Positions 8,477 through 17,231 of a DNA stretch of 64,000 nucleotides are shown here, one piece after another. The position numbers and the translations under genes are program-made. The notes under the pieces are model-generated. The model ran no database searches. It had not been told where the DNA came from and worked only from the letters and a program-made list of their open reading frames with translations. Position 1 is the first letter of the stretch. Each line of letters opens with the position of its first letter. Source of the DNA: Streptomyces sp. NK08204 (lineage in GTDB: Bacteria; Actinomycetota; Actinomycetes; Streptomycetales; Streptomycetaceae); contig NZ_JAINVF010000006.1 of assembly GCF_020400585.1 (NCBI RefSeq), forward strand, positions 248,001-312,000, written 5' to 3'.

Positions 8477-10042
8477 ATGTCTGCCACCGAGGGAACCCGC
8501 ACGTACGACGCCGTCATCGTCGGGGGCGGCCACAACGGCCTGGTCGCCGCCGCCTACCTGGCCCGGGCCGGCCGGTCCGTGCTGGTGCTGGAACGTCTGG
8601 ACCACACCGGTGGGGCCGCCGTATCCACCCGCGCGTTCGCGGGCGTCGACGCCCGCCTGTCGCGCTACTCCTACCTGGTCAGCCTGCTGCCGTCGAAGAT
8701 CGTGCGCGACCTCGGCCTGGACTTCCGGGTCCGGGCCCGCACCATCTCCTCGTACACCCCCGTGCAACGCGGCGGATGCGCCACCGGACTGCTCGTCGGC
8801 GGTGACCAGGAGCGCACCCGTGAGGCCTTCGCCCGGCTCACCGGCGGCGAGCGCGAGTACGAGGCCTGGCAGCGCTTCTACGAGATGACCGGCCGCCTCG
8901 CCCGGCGCGTGTTCCCGACCCTCACCGAACCTCTGCCCAGCCGTGAGGAACTGCGCTGCCGCGTCGACGACGAGAGCACCTGGCGGGCCGTGTTCGAGGA
9001 GCCGATCGGCGTCGCCGTCGAGGACAGCTTCACCGACGACCTGGTCCGAGGCGTGGTCCTCACCGACGCCCTCATCGGCACCTTCGCCGACGCCCACGAC
9101 GCCTCCCTGGCCCAGAACCGCTGCTTCCTCTACCACGTCATCGGCGGCGGCACCGGCGCCTGGGACGTGCCGGTCGGCGGCATGGGCGCCCTCACCGACG
9201 CGCTGGCCGCCGCCGCGCGCGCCGCCGGCGCGGTCATCGAGACCGGGCACGAGGCCGTACGCATCGACACCGACGGACACACCGCCGAGGTCGTGCACCG
9301 CACGGCCGACGGCGAGGGCGTCGCCGCGGCCCGGTACGTGCTGGTCAACGCCTCTCCGCAGGAACTCGCCCGGCTGATGGGCGATCCGGCACCCGAGCCC
9401 GCCGAGGGCGCCCAGCTCAAGGTCAACATGCTGCTCAAGCGGCTGCCGAAGCTGCGCGACCCTTCCGTAGATCCCCGCGAGGCCTTCTCCGGCACCTTCC
9501 ACATCGCCGAGGGCTACCGGCAGCTGGCCACGGCCCACGCCCAGGCCGCCGCCGGTGAACTCCCCACCGCCCCGCCCTCGGAGATCTACTGCCACTCCCT
9601 GACCGACCCCAGCATCCTCGGCCCCGACCTCGCCGCACGCGGCTACCACACGCTCACCCTCTTCGGCCTGCACACCCCCGCGCGGCTCTTCGCCCGGGAC
9701 AACGACGGAGTGCGTGAGGAACTGCTGAAGTCCACCCTCGCCCAGTTCGACGCCCACCTCGCCGAACCCCTCGCCGACTGCCTCGCCCTCGATGCCGAGG
9801 GACGCCCCTGCATCGAGGCGAAGACCCCGCTCGACCTCGAGCGCGACCTGCGCCTGCCCGGCGGCAACATCTTCCACCGCGCCCTTTCCTGGCCGTACGC
9901 CCAGGAGGGCAGCGGGCGCTGGGGGGTGGAGACCCGGCACGCCCGTGTCCTGTTGTGCGGGGCGGGCGCGGTGCGCGGGGGAGGGGTGAGCGGGGTACCG
10001 GGGCACAACGCGGCGATGGCGGTGCTGGAGGCCACGTCGTGA
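8477..10042 (+). CDS. PYROXD2 / phytoene-desaturase-like FAD oxidoreductase
   Basis: About 521 residues. The N-terminus is a classic FAD dinucleotide-binding motif, DAVIVGGGHNGLVAAAYLARAG, followed by VLVLERLDHTGGAA. A C-terminal FAD motif lies at VLLCGAGAVRGGGVSGVPGHNAA. The overall layout matches NAD(P)/FAD-dependent oxidoreductases of the PYROXD2/CrtI clan. The ATG at 8477 is chosen; a GTG at 8462 would add five residues including a TTA codon. No carotenoid genes are near, so a desaturase role is not supported; the substrate is unknown. Confidence 0.88.
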   Translation: MSATEGTRTYDAVIVGGGHNGLVAAAYLARAGRSVLVLERLDHTGGAAVSTRAFAGVDARLSRYSYLVSLLPSKIVRDLGLDFRVRARTISSYTPVQRGGCATGLLVGGDQERTREAFARLTGGEREYEAWQRFYEMTGRLARRVFPTLTEPLPSREELRCRVDDESTWRAVFEEPIGVAVEDSFTDDLVRGVVLTDALIGTFADAHDASLAQNRCFLYHVIGGGTGAWDVPVGGMGALTDALAAAARAAGAVIETGHEAVRIDTDGHTAEVVHRTADGEGVAAARYVLVNASPQELARLMGDPAPEPAEGAQLKVNMLLKRLPKLRDPSVDPREAFSGTFHIAEGYRQLATAHAQAAAGELPTAPPSEIYCHSLTDPSILGPDLAARGYHTLTLFGLHTPARLFARDNDGVREELLKSTLAQFDAHLAEPLADCLALDAEGRPCIEAKTPLDLERDLRLPGGNIFHRALSWPYAQEGSGRWGVETRHARVLLCGAGAVRGGGVSGVPGHNAAMAVLEATS

Positions 10043-10046
10043 CCCC

Positions 10047-10267
10047 ATGACGGAGGAAGCGATCCGGCAGAAAGCAAATGAGGTCGAGGCCGTTGTGGAC
10101 CGGGCACCGGGTACGAGCCCGGCCCCGGTCCCGCCGCCGCGCTCCTCGACCACTGCGCCGGGCGGCTCGCCGGCCGCAGGCGGCCCAGGAGCGTCGACTT
10201 CGTCACCGAGATGCCCCGTGAGCCCGACGGCACGCCGTACAAGAGGCGGCTGCGACCTCTGCTGTGA
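10047..10267 (+). pseudogene. C-terminal remnant of an acyl-CoA ligase
   Basis: The frame at 10139-10267 reads ALLDHCAGRLAGRRRPRSVD then FVTEMPREPDGTPYKRRLRP and stops. This is the extreme C-terminus of the AMP-forming acyl-CoA ligase family, with the lysine of the PxGKxxKR-type motif next to YKRRLR. About 60 bases earlier, in another frame, NEVEAVVDRAPG resembles the EVEAVLxRHP segment that normally lies some 60 residues upstream in the same domain. So it looks like a ligase gene almost wholly deleted, with a frameshift between the two surviving pieces. Confidence 0.65.
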
Positions 10268-10354
10268 AGGACGCACCCGGCAGGCGTGAGCCGCTGCCCG
10301 CATTCCGGCAAGGTCCTTGACCTGCCCGTCCGGCCGGCCCGAGGATCGGCTGTC

Positions 10355-11851
10355 ATGACGCAGGGACGAGGCAGCACCGTCGACGGGGTGCTGCGGCGCA
10401 GCGCCCGCCGCACCCCGGCACGCATCGCGGTGGAGTACGGCGCACGGACATGGACGTACGAGGAACTCGACGGCGCCGTCTCCCGCGCCGCCGCAGTGCT
10501 GCTCGCCCAGGGCCTGGCGCCGGGCGACCGGGTCGGCGCCTACGGCCACAACTCCGACGCCTATCTCATCGGTTTCCTCGCCTGCGCACGTGCAGGCCTG
10601 GTCCACGTACCGGTCAACCAGAACCTCACCGGCGACGACCTGGCGTACCTGGTCCGTCAGTCGGGCAGCTCACTGGTGCTCGCCGATCCGGACCTGTCAG
10701 GACGACTCCCCGGGGACGTACCGGTCCTGCCCCTGCGGGACACCGGCGACTCGCTTCTGTCCCGGCTGGTGGACACACCGCCGTACGACGGCCCCGAACC
10801 GCGCACCGAGGACCTGGTGCAGCTGCTGTACACCTCCGGCACCACCGCCCTGCCCAAGGGCGCGATGATGACCCACCGGGCCCTGGTGCACGAGTACCTG
10901 AGCGCGATCACCGCCCTCGACCTGAGCGCGGGCGACCTGCCGGTGCACGCACTGCCGCTGTACCACTCGGCGCAGATGCACGTGTTCCTGCTGCCCTACC
11001 TCGCGGTCGGCGCGACGAACATCATTCTGGACGCGCCCGACGGGGACCGGCTGTTGGACCTCGTGGAAGCGGGCCGCGTGGACAGCCTGTTCGCGCCGCC
11101 CACGGTGTGGATCGGCCTGGCGAACCGGCCCGACTTCGCCACCCGGGACCTCGACGGCCTGCGCAAGGCGTACTACGGCGCGTCCATCATGCCGGTGCCC
11201 GTGCTGCGGCGGCTGCGTGAACGGCTGCCGGGACTGGCGTTCTACAACTGCTTCGGGCAGAGCGAGATCGGCCCCCTGGCCACGGTGCTCGGACCCGACG
11301 AGCACGAGGGCCGGCTGGACTCGTGCGGCCGGACCGTGCTGTTCGTGGACGCGCGCGTGGTGGACGACAAGGGGGACGACGTGCCCGACGGCACCGCCGG
11401 TGAAATCGTCTACCGCTCACCGCAGTTGTGCGAGGGGTACTGGGACAGGCCCGAGGAGACCGCCGAGGCCTTCCGGGACGGCTGGTTCCGCTCCGGTGAC
11501 CTCGCGGTGCGCGACCCGGAGGGGTACTTCACCATTGTCGACCGGGTGAAGGACGTCATCAACTCCGGTGGAGTGCTGGTGGCTTCACGTCAGGTCGAAG
11601 ATGTCCTGTACACCCACGAGGCCGTCGCCGAGGTCGCCGTGATCGGGCTGCCCGACGCGCGCTGGATCGAGGCCGTCACGGCGGTCGTCGTCCCGCGCGG
11701 CGAGGTCACGCAGGAACAACTCGTCGCCCACGTACGGGAGAAACTCCCGGCCTTCAAGGCGCCCAAGAGGGTGCTCTTCGTGGACGAGCTGCCGCGCAAC
11801 GCGAGCGGGAAGATCCTCAAACGGGAACTGCGGGCCCGGCTCGGCGGCTGA
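10355..11851 (+). CDS. AMP-dependent acyl-CoA synthetase
   Basis: 498-residue adenylate-forming ligase that activates a carboxylic acid to acyl-AMP and then acyl-CoA. The P-loop-like motif is LLYTSGTTALPKGAMMTH; NCFGQSEIGPLA follows; the C-terminal domain shows WFRSGDLAVRDPEGYFTIVDR, KDVINSGGV and the catalytic lysine in NASGKILKR. The ATG at 10355 follows GAGGA at 9 bases and gives a canonical N-terminus; an upstream GTG at 10286 is unlikely. It sits right after a remnant of another ligase. The substrate is probably a fatty or aromatic acid; no more can be said. Confidence 0.92.
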   Translation: MTQGRGSTVDGVLRRSARRTPARIAVEYGARTWTYEELDGAVSRAAAVLLAQGLAPGDRVGAYGHNSDAYLIGFLACARAGLVHVPVNQNLTGDDLAYLVRQSGSSLVLADPDLSGRLPGDVPVLPLRDTGDSLLSRLVDTPPYDGPEPRTEDLVQLLYTSGTTALPKGAMMTHRALVHEYLSAITALDLSAGDLPVHALPLYHSAQMHVFLLPYLAVGATNIILDAPDGDRLLDLVEAGRVDSLFAPPTVWIGLANRPDFATRDLDGLRKAYYGASIMPVPVLRRLRERLPGLAFYNCFGQSEIGPLATVLGPDEHEGRLDSCGRTVLFVDARVVDDKGDDVPDGTAGEIVYRSPQLCEGYWDRPEETAEAFRDGWFRSGDLAVRDPEGYFTIVDRVKDVINSGGVLVASRQVEDVLYTHEAVAEVAVIGLPDARWIEAVTAVVVPRGEVTQEQLVAHVREKLPAFKAPKRVLFVDELPRNASGKILKRELRARLGG

Positions 11852-11918
11852 GCCCCTGCCGGGGCTTTCGCGGCGGCGGCGACTGAGCTCGAGTCAAGTT
11901 GAGCTTCTGCCTTCGGGA

Positions 11919-12745
11919 TCACCGGCAGCAGCCACTCGGGGAGACACTTACGGCGATGACGGTCGGTGCGCTGAACACCGGGCCTTGAAGGAGCTGACAC
12001 AACGCCTGGACTCGCCTGTAGGTGATCACGCAGCAGGCGAGCTTCAGGAACGCCTCGTGGATGTCGTCGCGGATCTCCCAGCGGATCCGTAGCCGCCGGA
12101 AGCCGTGGATCCACGCGTTCGTCCGCTCGACTACCCAGCGGACCGAGCCCAGGCCGGAGCCGTGCGGAACTCCAGGAGCCGACGGTACTTGTCGAAGTCG
12201 TAGCCCCGGTCGGCGAACAACTGCCGTGGCCGGTGACGGGGGCGACCGGTCACTCCGCGGATCCGGGGGATCGCGTCGAGCGGGGGCAGCAGCTGGGTGA
12301 TGTCGTGGCGGTTGCCACCGGTCAGGGTGATGGCGAGCGGGGTGCCGCCTGCGTCGGTGATGACGTGGTGCTTCGAGCCGGGCCGGGCACGGTCGACCGG
12401 GTTCGGCCCGGTTTTGGGCCGCCCCGACGGGCCTGGTGGTGGGAGCCGTCGATCACCGCCCGGGACCAGTCCAGCTCCGGCACGGTGCAGCTCGGTCAGC
12501 AGCACCTGGTGCAGCCGGTCCCACACCCCGGCCTCGTGCCAGTCCCGCAGCCGGCGCCAGCACGTCATCCCGGACCCGAAGCCGAGCTCCTGCGGCAGCC
12601 ACTCCCACTGAATCCCGGTGTGCAGCACGAACAGGATGCCCTGCAGGCAACCACGGTCGTCCAGTGGCAGCCGGCCGGGATGGCGCGGACGCCGCTGCCT
12701 GACCGGCAGCAACGGCTCGCAGCTGACGGCCCGGAAAATAGGGTG
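11919..12745 (-). mobile_element. Degenerate IS5-family element, transposase broken
   Basis: Minus-strand reading gives a DDE transposase of the IS5 type in pieces. DDRGCLQGILFVLHTGI then WEWLPQELGFGSGMTCWRRL (from about 12700) leads to a frame change near 12475, where ELDWSRAVIDGSHHQAR sits in another frame. The frame then returns at the CCCAAAAC site near 12415, where these elements normally join orfA and orfB. RPGSKHHVITDAGG and LFADRGYDFDKYRRLL follow. About 14 residues are deleted near 12155, again with a frame change, before WVVERTNAWIHGFRRLRIRW and the stop at 11919. I could not find terminal inverted repeats or a target duplication. The copy is dead. Confidence 0.82.
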
Positions 12746-12778
12746 CGATCGGCTGAGCTGGGGTGATAGGTAGACGAT

Positions 12779-13540
12779 GTGACAGAGGGTCTTGAGTTTT
12801 CCGCTCTGCTGCAACTGATCGACGAGCGGTCGGCCGCGTTCCGGAGTGCGGTTGCCGCCGCGCCCAGCCTTGACGCGCCGGTGCCGTCCTGCCCCGAGTG
12901 GACGTTGTTCGATCTGGTGCAGCACCTGGGTACGGGCCAGCGCTGGTGGGCCGCGATCGTCGCCGCGGGCCCGGCTGAGGCTCCGCCGGCCAAGGGTGCC
13001 GCGGAGGTGCCGCGCGAGCTCGAGGCGCTGCTGGCCTGGTACGCCGAGTCGAACGAGCTGCTGCTGAGCGCGCTGCGCGAGGCTGGCCCGGAGCGCGAGT
13101 GCTGGGCGTGGTGGGACGCCGGCGTGTCGCCGGCGAATGCCTGGGGCGTTGCCCGGCGCCGGGTGCACGAGGTGCTGGTGCACACCTACGACGCCCAGCT
13201 CGCCGCAGGCGCCGTGCAGCCGATGCCGGCGGACGTCGCGATCGACGGCGTGGCCGAGTTTCTCGACACCTGCAACTCCACCCCGGCGGCCTGGCCGCAC
13301 GAGGCCGCCACCATCCACTACCACGCCACCGAGGGCCGCTCCTGGCTCCTCACGCTGGACGGCACCGGCGCCTGGCCCGCACCCCTGACGGACCACGCCG
13401 CGCCCGCCTCCGCTTCGGCCACGGGCACGGCCGAGCAGCTGCTCCTCTTCGTCTGGGGCCGCCTCACGCTGAGCGACCTGAAGATCGAGGGCGACCAGCA
13501 GGTGTTCGAGCAGCTGATCGCCTGGGAGCCCGAGGAGTAG
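12779..13540 (+). CDS. Maleylpyruvate isomerase family mycothiol-dependent enzyme
   Basis: 253 residues with the MDMPI layout: an N-terminal DinB-like helical domain beginning LLQLIDERSAAFRSAVAA, PSCPEWTLFDLVQHLGTG with the conserved metal-binding histidine, and a second histidine pair around ARRRVHEVLVHTYDAQLA. A C-terminal MDMPI_C-like domain follows (LLTLDGTGAW to LFVWGRLTLSDL). The family uses mycothiol as cofactor, normal in actinobacteria. The GTG start lies just after the degenerate IS5 element, so its native promoter may have been changed. Confidence 0.88.
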   Translation: MTEGLEFSALLQLIDERSAAFRSAVAAAPSLDAPVPSCPEWTLFDLVQHLGTGQRWWAAIVAAGPAEAPPAKGAAEVPRELEALLAWYAESNELLLSALREAGPERECWAWWDAGVSPANAWGVARRRVHEVLVHTYDAQLAAGAVQPMPADVAIDGVAEFLDTCNSTPAAWPHEAATIHYHATEGRSWLLTLDGTGAWPAPLTDHAAPASASATGTAEQLLLFVWGRLTLSDLKIEGDQQVFEQLIAWEPEE

Positions 13541-13544
13541 CCAG

Positions 13545-13690
13545 TCAATACCGCCGGCGGACGGCCTTGATGACGTCCGCGTCGATGAACATCGCGAACA
13601 GCTCCGCCTCCGCGCGGCGGACGGCCAGTACGGCCTCGTACAGCTCGGGCCCGAGCGGAAGCGCACCCGGCGCCGGACGAAGAAGCACCG
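13545..13690 (-). pseudogene. Possible C-terminal fragment of a hypothetical protein
   Basis: The minus frame ending at 13545 reads APGALPLGPELYEAVLAVRR then AEAELFAMFIDADVIKAV, which has the composition and helix pattern of a real protein C-terminus. It ends 4 bases from the stop of the convergent isomerase gene. Upstream it runs antisense into the TnpB remnant, so any original N-terminus is lost. This may be the gene interrupted by the IS605 insertion. Weak evidence. Confidence 0.3.
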
Positions 13691-14182
13691 GGCCGCAGCA
13701 CGGAAGGTCGCCCAGCTGCACGCGAAGATACGGCGTCAGCGGCTCGACCACCACCACAAGCAGGCCGTTGCCCTGGTGCGTGAGCACGATGTGATCGTGC
13801 ACGAGCGGCTGAACACGGCGGGCATGACCAAGGCTCCTGCCCCCAAGCCTGACCCCGGGCAAGATGGCGCGTTCCTTCCGAACGGTGCCGCCGCGAAGGC
13901 CGGGCTGAACCGCAGGATCCTCGACGCGGGTTGGGGACAGTTCCTGAGCATCCTGGCGCAGAAGGCTGAGAGTGCCGCTCGCCGCGTGGTCCCAGTGGAC
14001 GCCCGCAACACCTCCCGCACGTGCCCGCCGGAGATTCGGCGGGTGCGGGCACGTCGCGAAGGAGAACCGTGTCACAAGCGAAGTTCGAGTGCGTCAAGTG
14101 CGGCCTGGTGGAGAACGCCGACCGCGTGGGCGCGCTGAACGTCCCGCACAGGGCCGGGCTGGTCCTCTGCGACAGCGCTTAG
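13650..14182 (+). pseudogene. IS605-type TnpB (RNA-guided nuclease family) remnant
   Basis: The plus frame reads a basic stretch KRTRRRTKKHRAAARKVAQL, then VREHDVIVHERLNTAGMTKA with the RuvC-II glutamate region, then NGAAAKAGLNRRILDAGWGQ and VVPVDARNTSRTCP. After the first zinc-finger cysteine the frame breaks; CGHVAKENRV is in a second frame and FECVKCGLVENADRVGALNV, with the second CxxC and RuvC-III aspartate, in a third. The first half of TnpB, including the RuvC-I aspartate, is absent. Two frameshifts and the 5' truncation make it non-functional. The element's right-end hairpin survives just downstream. Confidence 0.85.
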
Positions 14183-14198
14183 CCACCGATCCAGGAAG

Positions 14199-14218
14199 CC
14201 CGCGACTTCAGTCGTGGG
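14199..14218 (+). repeat. IS200/IS605 right-end hairpin
   Basis: CCCGCGAC-TTCA-GTCGTGGG forms an 8-base stem with one G-T pair and a four-base loop, 17 bases after the tnpB stop. Subterminal hairpins of this kind mark the right end of IS605-group elements and form the 3' part of the guide RNA scaffold in active copies. It supports the TnpB call and places the right border near 14225. Confidence 0.7.
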
Positions 14219-14309
14219 TGGAGTCACGGAACGCAGGACCGACTGTGCCCCTCCTCCTGCAGCCACAGCAACGCCGTCCGGTGCCGTGCGAGTTGGTGCC
14301 GTGCGAGTC

Positions 14310-14349
14310 GGGCAGGACCGCTGCTTCCCGGGGAGCAGCGGTCCTGCCC
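14310..14349 (-). terminator. Strong hairpin after protease gene
   Basis: A perfect 15-base stem (GGGCAGGACCGCTGC paired with GCAGCGGTCCTGCCC) with a 10-base loop, 39 bases past the stop of the minus-strand protease. There is no long T run, which is usual for Streptomyces terminators. A tandem pair of GGTGCCGTGCGAGT lies just beyond it at about 14280-14308. Confidence 0.75.
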
Positions 14350-14387
14350 GGTCTCATGCCTGTTCGGACCGGTGCACGAGGTGGGAA

Positions 14388-15455
14388 CTAGTAGACGCTG
14401 ACGCCGTAGGCGCTCAGTGCTTCGGTCACCGGCTGGAAGAAGGTCGTACCGCCGGAGCTGCAGTTGCCGCTGCCGCCGGAGGTCAGACCGATGGCCGCGG
14501 TGCCGTCGAACAGCGAACCGCCGGAGTCGCCGGGCTCGGCGCAGACATTGGTCTGGATGAGGCCGTAGACGATCTCGCCGTTGCCGTAGTTCACGGTGGC
14601 GTTGAGGGCCTGGACGGTGCCGCCGTGGACGCCGGTGGTCGAGCCGCTGCGCTTGACGGACTCGCCGACGTACGCGTTGGCGGCGGTGGTGATGTCCTGG
14701 CTGCTGCCGTTGTAGAGGTTGACGGTGCCGGGGTGGGTGACGTTGGCGTTGTCGTAGCGGACGATGCCGTAGTCGTTGGTCGGGAAGCTGGATCCGACGG
14801 TGGGGCCGATGTAGGTGCTGAAGCTGGAACTGGTGTACCAGTTCGGGAAGCCGTCGGTGCAGTGTCCCGCGGTCAGGAAGTAGTAGGTGCCGCTGCTGTT
14901 GCGGACGTTGAAGCCGACGGAGCACCGCCAGCCGGCGTCGGCGTAGATGGCCGTGCCGCCGTTGAGCAGCTTCTTGAAGGTGCCGCTGACGCGCTTGACG
15001 GTGACGGCGTCACCGTAGGCGGCGGTGGCGGACTTCAGCTTGGCCAGTTCGGCGCGTGAGACGCTGCTGTCGGCGCTCACCACGAGGGTGTCGCTCTTGG
15101 GGTCGACGGCCCAGGCGGTGCCGGGGATGTCGGCGGCCTTGGTGGCGTCGCTCGCCTTGGCGAGCTGGGCGGAGCTGTAGGTGACGAGCTCCGGCACGGC
15201 GCCGGCCTTGCGGACGGCCTGGGCGGCCTTCTGCGTGGTGACGTTGACGACGGCCGTCTTGGCCTTGGCGTCGTAGTACCAGCCGGCGGTCGAGGCGGTG
15301 CCCAGGGTGTGGGTCAGCTTGGCCGCGGTCTCGGGCGAGACCTTGGCGGGGGAGGCGGCCTGGGCGGCGGGCGTCGTGAGCGCCGCCGCGAGGAGCCCGG
15401 ACGCCACGGCGATCAACCCGGAGCGTCTGGCGATGCGAGGGATCTTGACCTTCAC
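14388..15455 (-). CDS. Secreted S1 serine protease, streptogrisin type
   Basis: 355 residues. A signal peptide ([25 protein letters not shown]) is followed by an alpha-lytic-protease-type prodomain of about 130 residues and a mature chymotrypsin-fold domain starting around [16 protein letters not shown]. The catalytic triad is visible: His in FLTAGHC, Asp in TNDYGIVRY, Ser in [11 protein letters not shown]. Cysteine pairs are where streptogrisins have them. The GTG at 15455 follows AGGAGG. It is exported as a zymogen and self-processed. No extra C-terminal carbohydrate-binding domain, so it resembles the A/B/D types rather than C. Confidence 0.93.
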   Translation of the reverse strand: MKVKIPRIARRSGLIAVASGLLAAALTTPAAQAASPAKVSPETAAKLTHTLGTASTAGWYYDAKAKTAVVNVTTQKAAQAVRKAGAVPELVTYSSAQLAKASDATKAADIPGTAWAVDPKSDTLVVSADSSVSRAELAKLKSATAAYGDAVTVKRVSGTFKKLLNGGTAIYADAGWRCSVGFNVRNSSGTYYFLTAGHCTDGFPNWYTSSSFSTYIGPTVGSSFPTNDYGIVRYDNANVTHPGTVNLYNGSSQDITTAANAYVGESVKRSGSTTGVHGGTVQALNATVNYGNGEIVYGLIQTNVCAEPGDSGGSLFDGTAAIGLTSGGSGNCSSGGTTFFQPVTEALSAYGVSVY

Positions 15456-15593
15456 TCGTTCCTCCTGGGTGGTGGGGGGGCCGGCCAGGTGGCACGTGAT
15501 CGTCCCAGGGCATTTTCGACGTGCCCCTGACAAGCACACGGAGTGGAGTATTCAGGGTCGCAGGGGCAACGGACAAGCTGTCGGCAGCAGAAT

Positions 15594-15605
15594 TTACGCG
15601 CGTAA
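15594..15605. promoter_or_regulatory. Perfect 12-base palindrome upstream of protease
   Basis: TTACGCGCGTAA is a perfect palindrome about 140 bases upstream of the protease start, in the space between phenylacetate-CoA ligase and protease genes. It may be a regulator site for the protease promoter. No regulator gene is adjacent, so the partner is unknown. Confidence 0.3.
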
Positions 15606-15704
15606 CACGTTGGTCCGGACCTGAAAGGTCACACCGACTCCCCGGGAGCCCACGCCAACTGATGTCCCATCAGGCGTCGGCCCCCGGGTCTCGGCCCTGT
15701 CCGC

Positions 15705-17000
15705 CTACCGCTGCCGGAGATCCACGATCCGGCGGATCTTGCCCACCGACCGCTCCAGGGACTCCGGTTCGACGATCTCCACGTCCACGGACACGCCGAT
15801 GCCGTCCTTCACGGCGGCGACGATGGACCGCACGGCCGCCTCCCGGGTCTCGGGCGTGGCCCCGGGGCGCGCCTCGGCGCGGACGGTGAGCGCGTCCAGG
15901 CGGCCCTCCCGGGTGAGACGCAGCTGGAAGTGCGGCGCCACGCCGGGGGTGCGCAGCACGATCTCCTCGATCTGGGTCGGGAAGAGGTTCACCCCGCGCA
16001 GGATGACCATGTCGTCGCTGCGGCCGGTGACCTTCTCCATCCGCCGGAACACCCGGGCCGTGCCGGGCAGCAGACGGGTCAGATCCCGGGTGCGGTAGCG
16101 GACGACCGGCATCGCCTCCTTCGTCAGCGAGGTGAAGACCAGTTCGCCGCGCTCACCGTCCGGCAGCACCTCGCCGGTGATCGGATCCACCACCTCCGGG
16201 TAGAAGTGGTCCTCCCACACATGGAGCCCGTCCTTGGTCTCCACGCACTCCTGGGCCACACCCGGGCCGATCACCTCGGACAGCCCGTAGATGTCCACGG
16301 CGTCGATCGCGAACCGCTCCTCGATCTCGCGCCGCATCTGCTCGGTCCACGGCTCCGCGCCGAAGACGCCCACCCGCAGGGAGGTGCTCCGCGGGTCCAC
16401 GCCCTGCCGTTCGAACTCGTCCAGCAGGGTCAGCATGTAGGAGGGGGTGACCATGATGACGTCCGGTTCCAGGTCCCGGATCAGCTGCACCTGGCGGGAG
16501 GTCATGCCACCGGACGCGGGGACGACCGTACAGCCCAGGCGTTCGGCGCCGTAGTGGGCACCCAGACCGCCCGTGAAGAGGCCATAGCCGTACGCCACGT
16601 GCACGGTGTCACCGGGCCGGCCGCCCGCCGCCCGGATCGAACGCGCCACCATGTCGGCCCACACCGAAAGGTCGTTGTCCGTGTAGCCGACCACTGTGGG
16701 CAGCCCCGTGGTGCCGCTTGAGGCATGGATGCGGCGGATCCGGTCCCGGGGCACAGCGAACATCCCGTACGGGTAGTTCGCCCGCAGGTCGGCCTTGGTG
16801 GTGAAGGGGAAGCGGGCCAGGTCCGCGAGCGAACGGCAGTCGTCGGGGTGGACGCCGGCCTTGTCGAAGGAGTCGCGGTAGAAGGGCACATGGTCATAGG
16901 CGTGCCGCAGCGAGGCGCGCAGCCGCTCCAGCTGGAGCGCCCGCAGCTCCTCCGGTCCGAGCCTTTCGCCCGCGTCCAGCAGGTCCGTCGCATCCGCCAT
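15705..17000 (-). CDS. paaK: Phenylacetate-CoA ligase
   Basis: 431 residues, the usual length of PaaK. It makes phenylacetyl-CoA from phenylacetate, ATP and CoA, the first step of aerobic phenylacetate degradation. Motifs include HASSGTTGLPTVVGYT (P-loop equivalent), YGAERLGCTVVPASGG, DIYGLSEVIGPGVAQEC, and the C-terminal PAAR-type domain with VILRGVNLFPTQIEE and SVGKIRRIVDLR, holding the catalytic lysine. ATG at 17000 follows GAAGGAGA. The gene is alone; the paaABCDE ring-oxidation genes are not in the window. A palindromic operator-like region lies directly upstream. Confidence 0.93.
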   Translation of the reverse strand: MADATDLLDAGERLGPEELRALQLERLRASLRHAYDHVPFYRDSFDKAGVHPDDCRSLADLARFPFTTKADLRANYPYGMFAVPRDRIRRIHASSGTTGLPTVVGYTDNDLSVWADMVARSIRAAGGRPGDTVHVAYGYGLFTGGLGAHYGAERLGCTVVPASGGMTSRQVQLIRDLEPDVIMVTPSYMLTLLDEFERQGVDPRSTSLRVGVFGAEPWTEQMRREIEERFAIDAVDIYGLSEVIGPGVAQECVETKDGLHVWEDHFYPEVVDPITGEVLPDGERGELVFTSLTKEAMPVVRYRTRDLTRLLPGTARVFRRMEKVTGRSDDMVILRGVNLFPTQIEEIVLRTPGVAPHFQLRLTREGRLDALTVRAEARPGATPETREAAVRSIVAAVKDGIGVSVDVEIVEPESLERSVGKIRRIVDLRQR

Positions 17001-17019
17001 CGGGGCGTCTCCTTCGTCA

Positions 17020-17073
17020 ACCGCGCATTTCGGTTCGTCAACCGAACATTCCGGGCGACCGATCATTCGGTCG
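17020..17073 (-). promoter_or_regulatory. Operator-like region upstream of paaK
   Basis: Contains CGACCGA-TCAT-TCGGTCG (17056-17073), a perfect 7-base inverted repeat of the kind bound by TetR-family regulators such as PaaR. Between it and the start codon the string TTCGTCAACCG occurs twice, and the second copy lies in a short inverted repeat (CGGTTCGTCAACCG). The arrangement suits repression of paaK relieved by phenylacetyl-CoA. The regulator gene is not in the window. Confidence 0.5.
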
Positions 17074-17231
17074 TTCTGTTCGAGGTCAGTAAATTCAGGC
17101 AACCGGTTCCAGACAAGGGGTCTGCCGTGATTTTCCGTCCGACCCCCGCTCCCGTCGGTCTTGGTCCTGGTCCTGATCAGGGCCCGGGTAATGCCTTGCG
17201 GCACGGGCGGCGGGACGGTGATGATCTCCGC

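Noticed and set aside
8465..10606. 713-residue minus-strand open frame
   Set aside because: Antisense shadow of the PYROXD2-like gene; composition is low complexity and there is no ribosome site.
12131..13666. 511-residue minus frame spanning the isomerase and IS5 remnant
   Set aside because: Only the part below about 12745 is transposase; the rest is antisense to the mycothiol-dependent isomerase.
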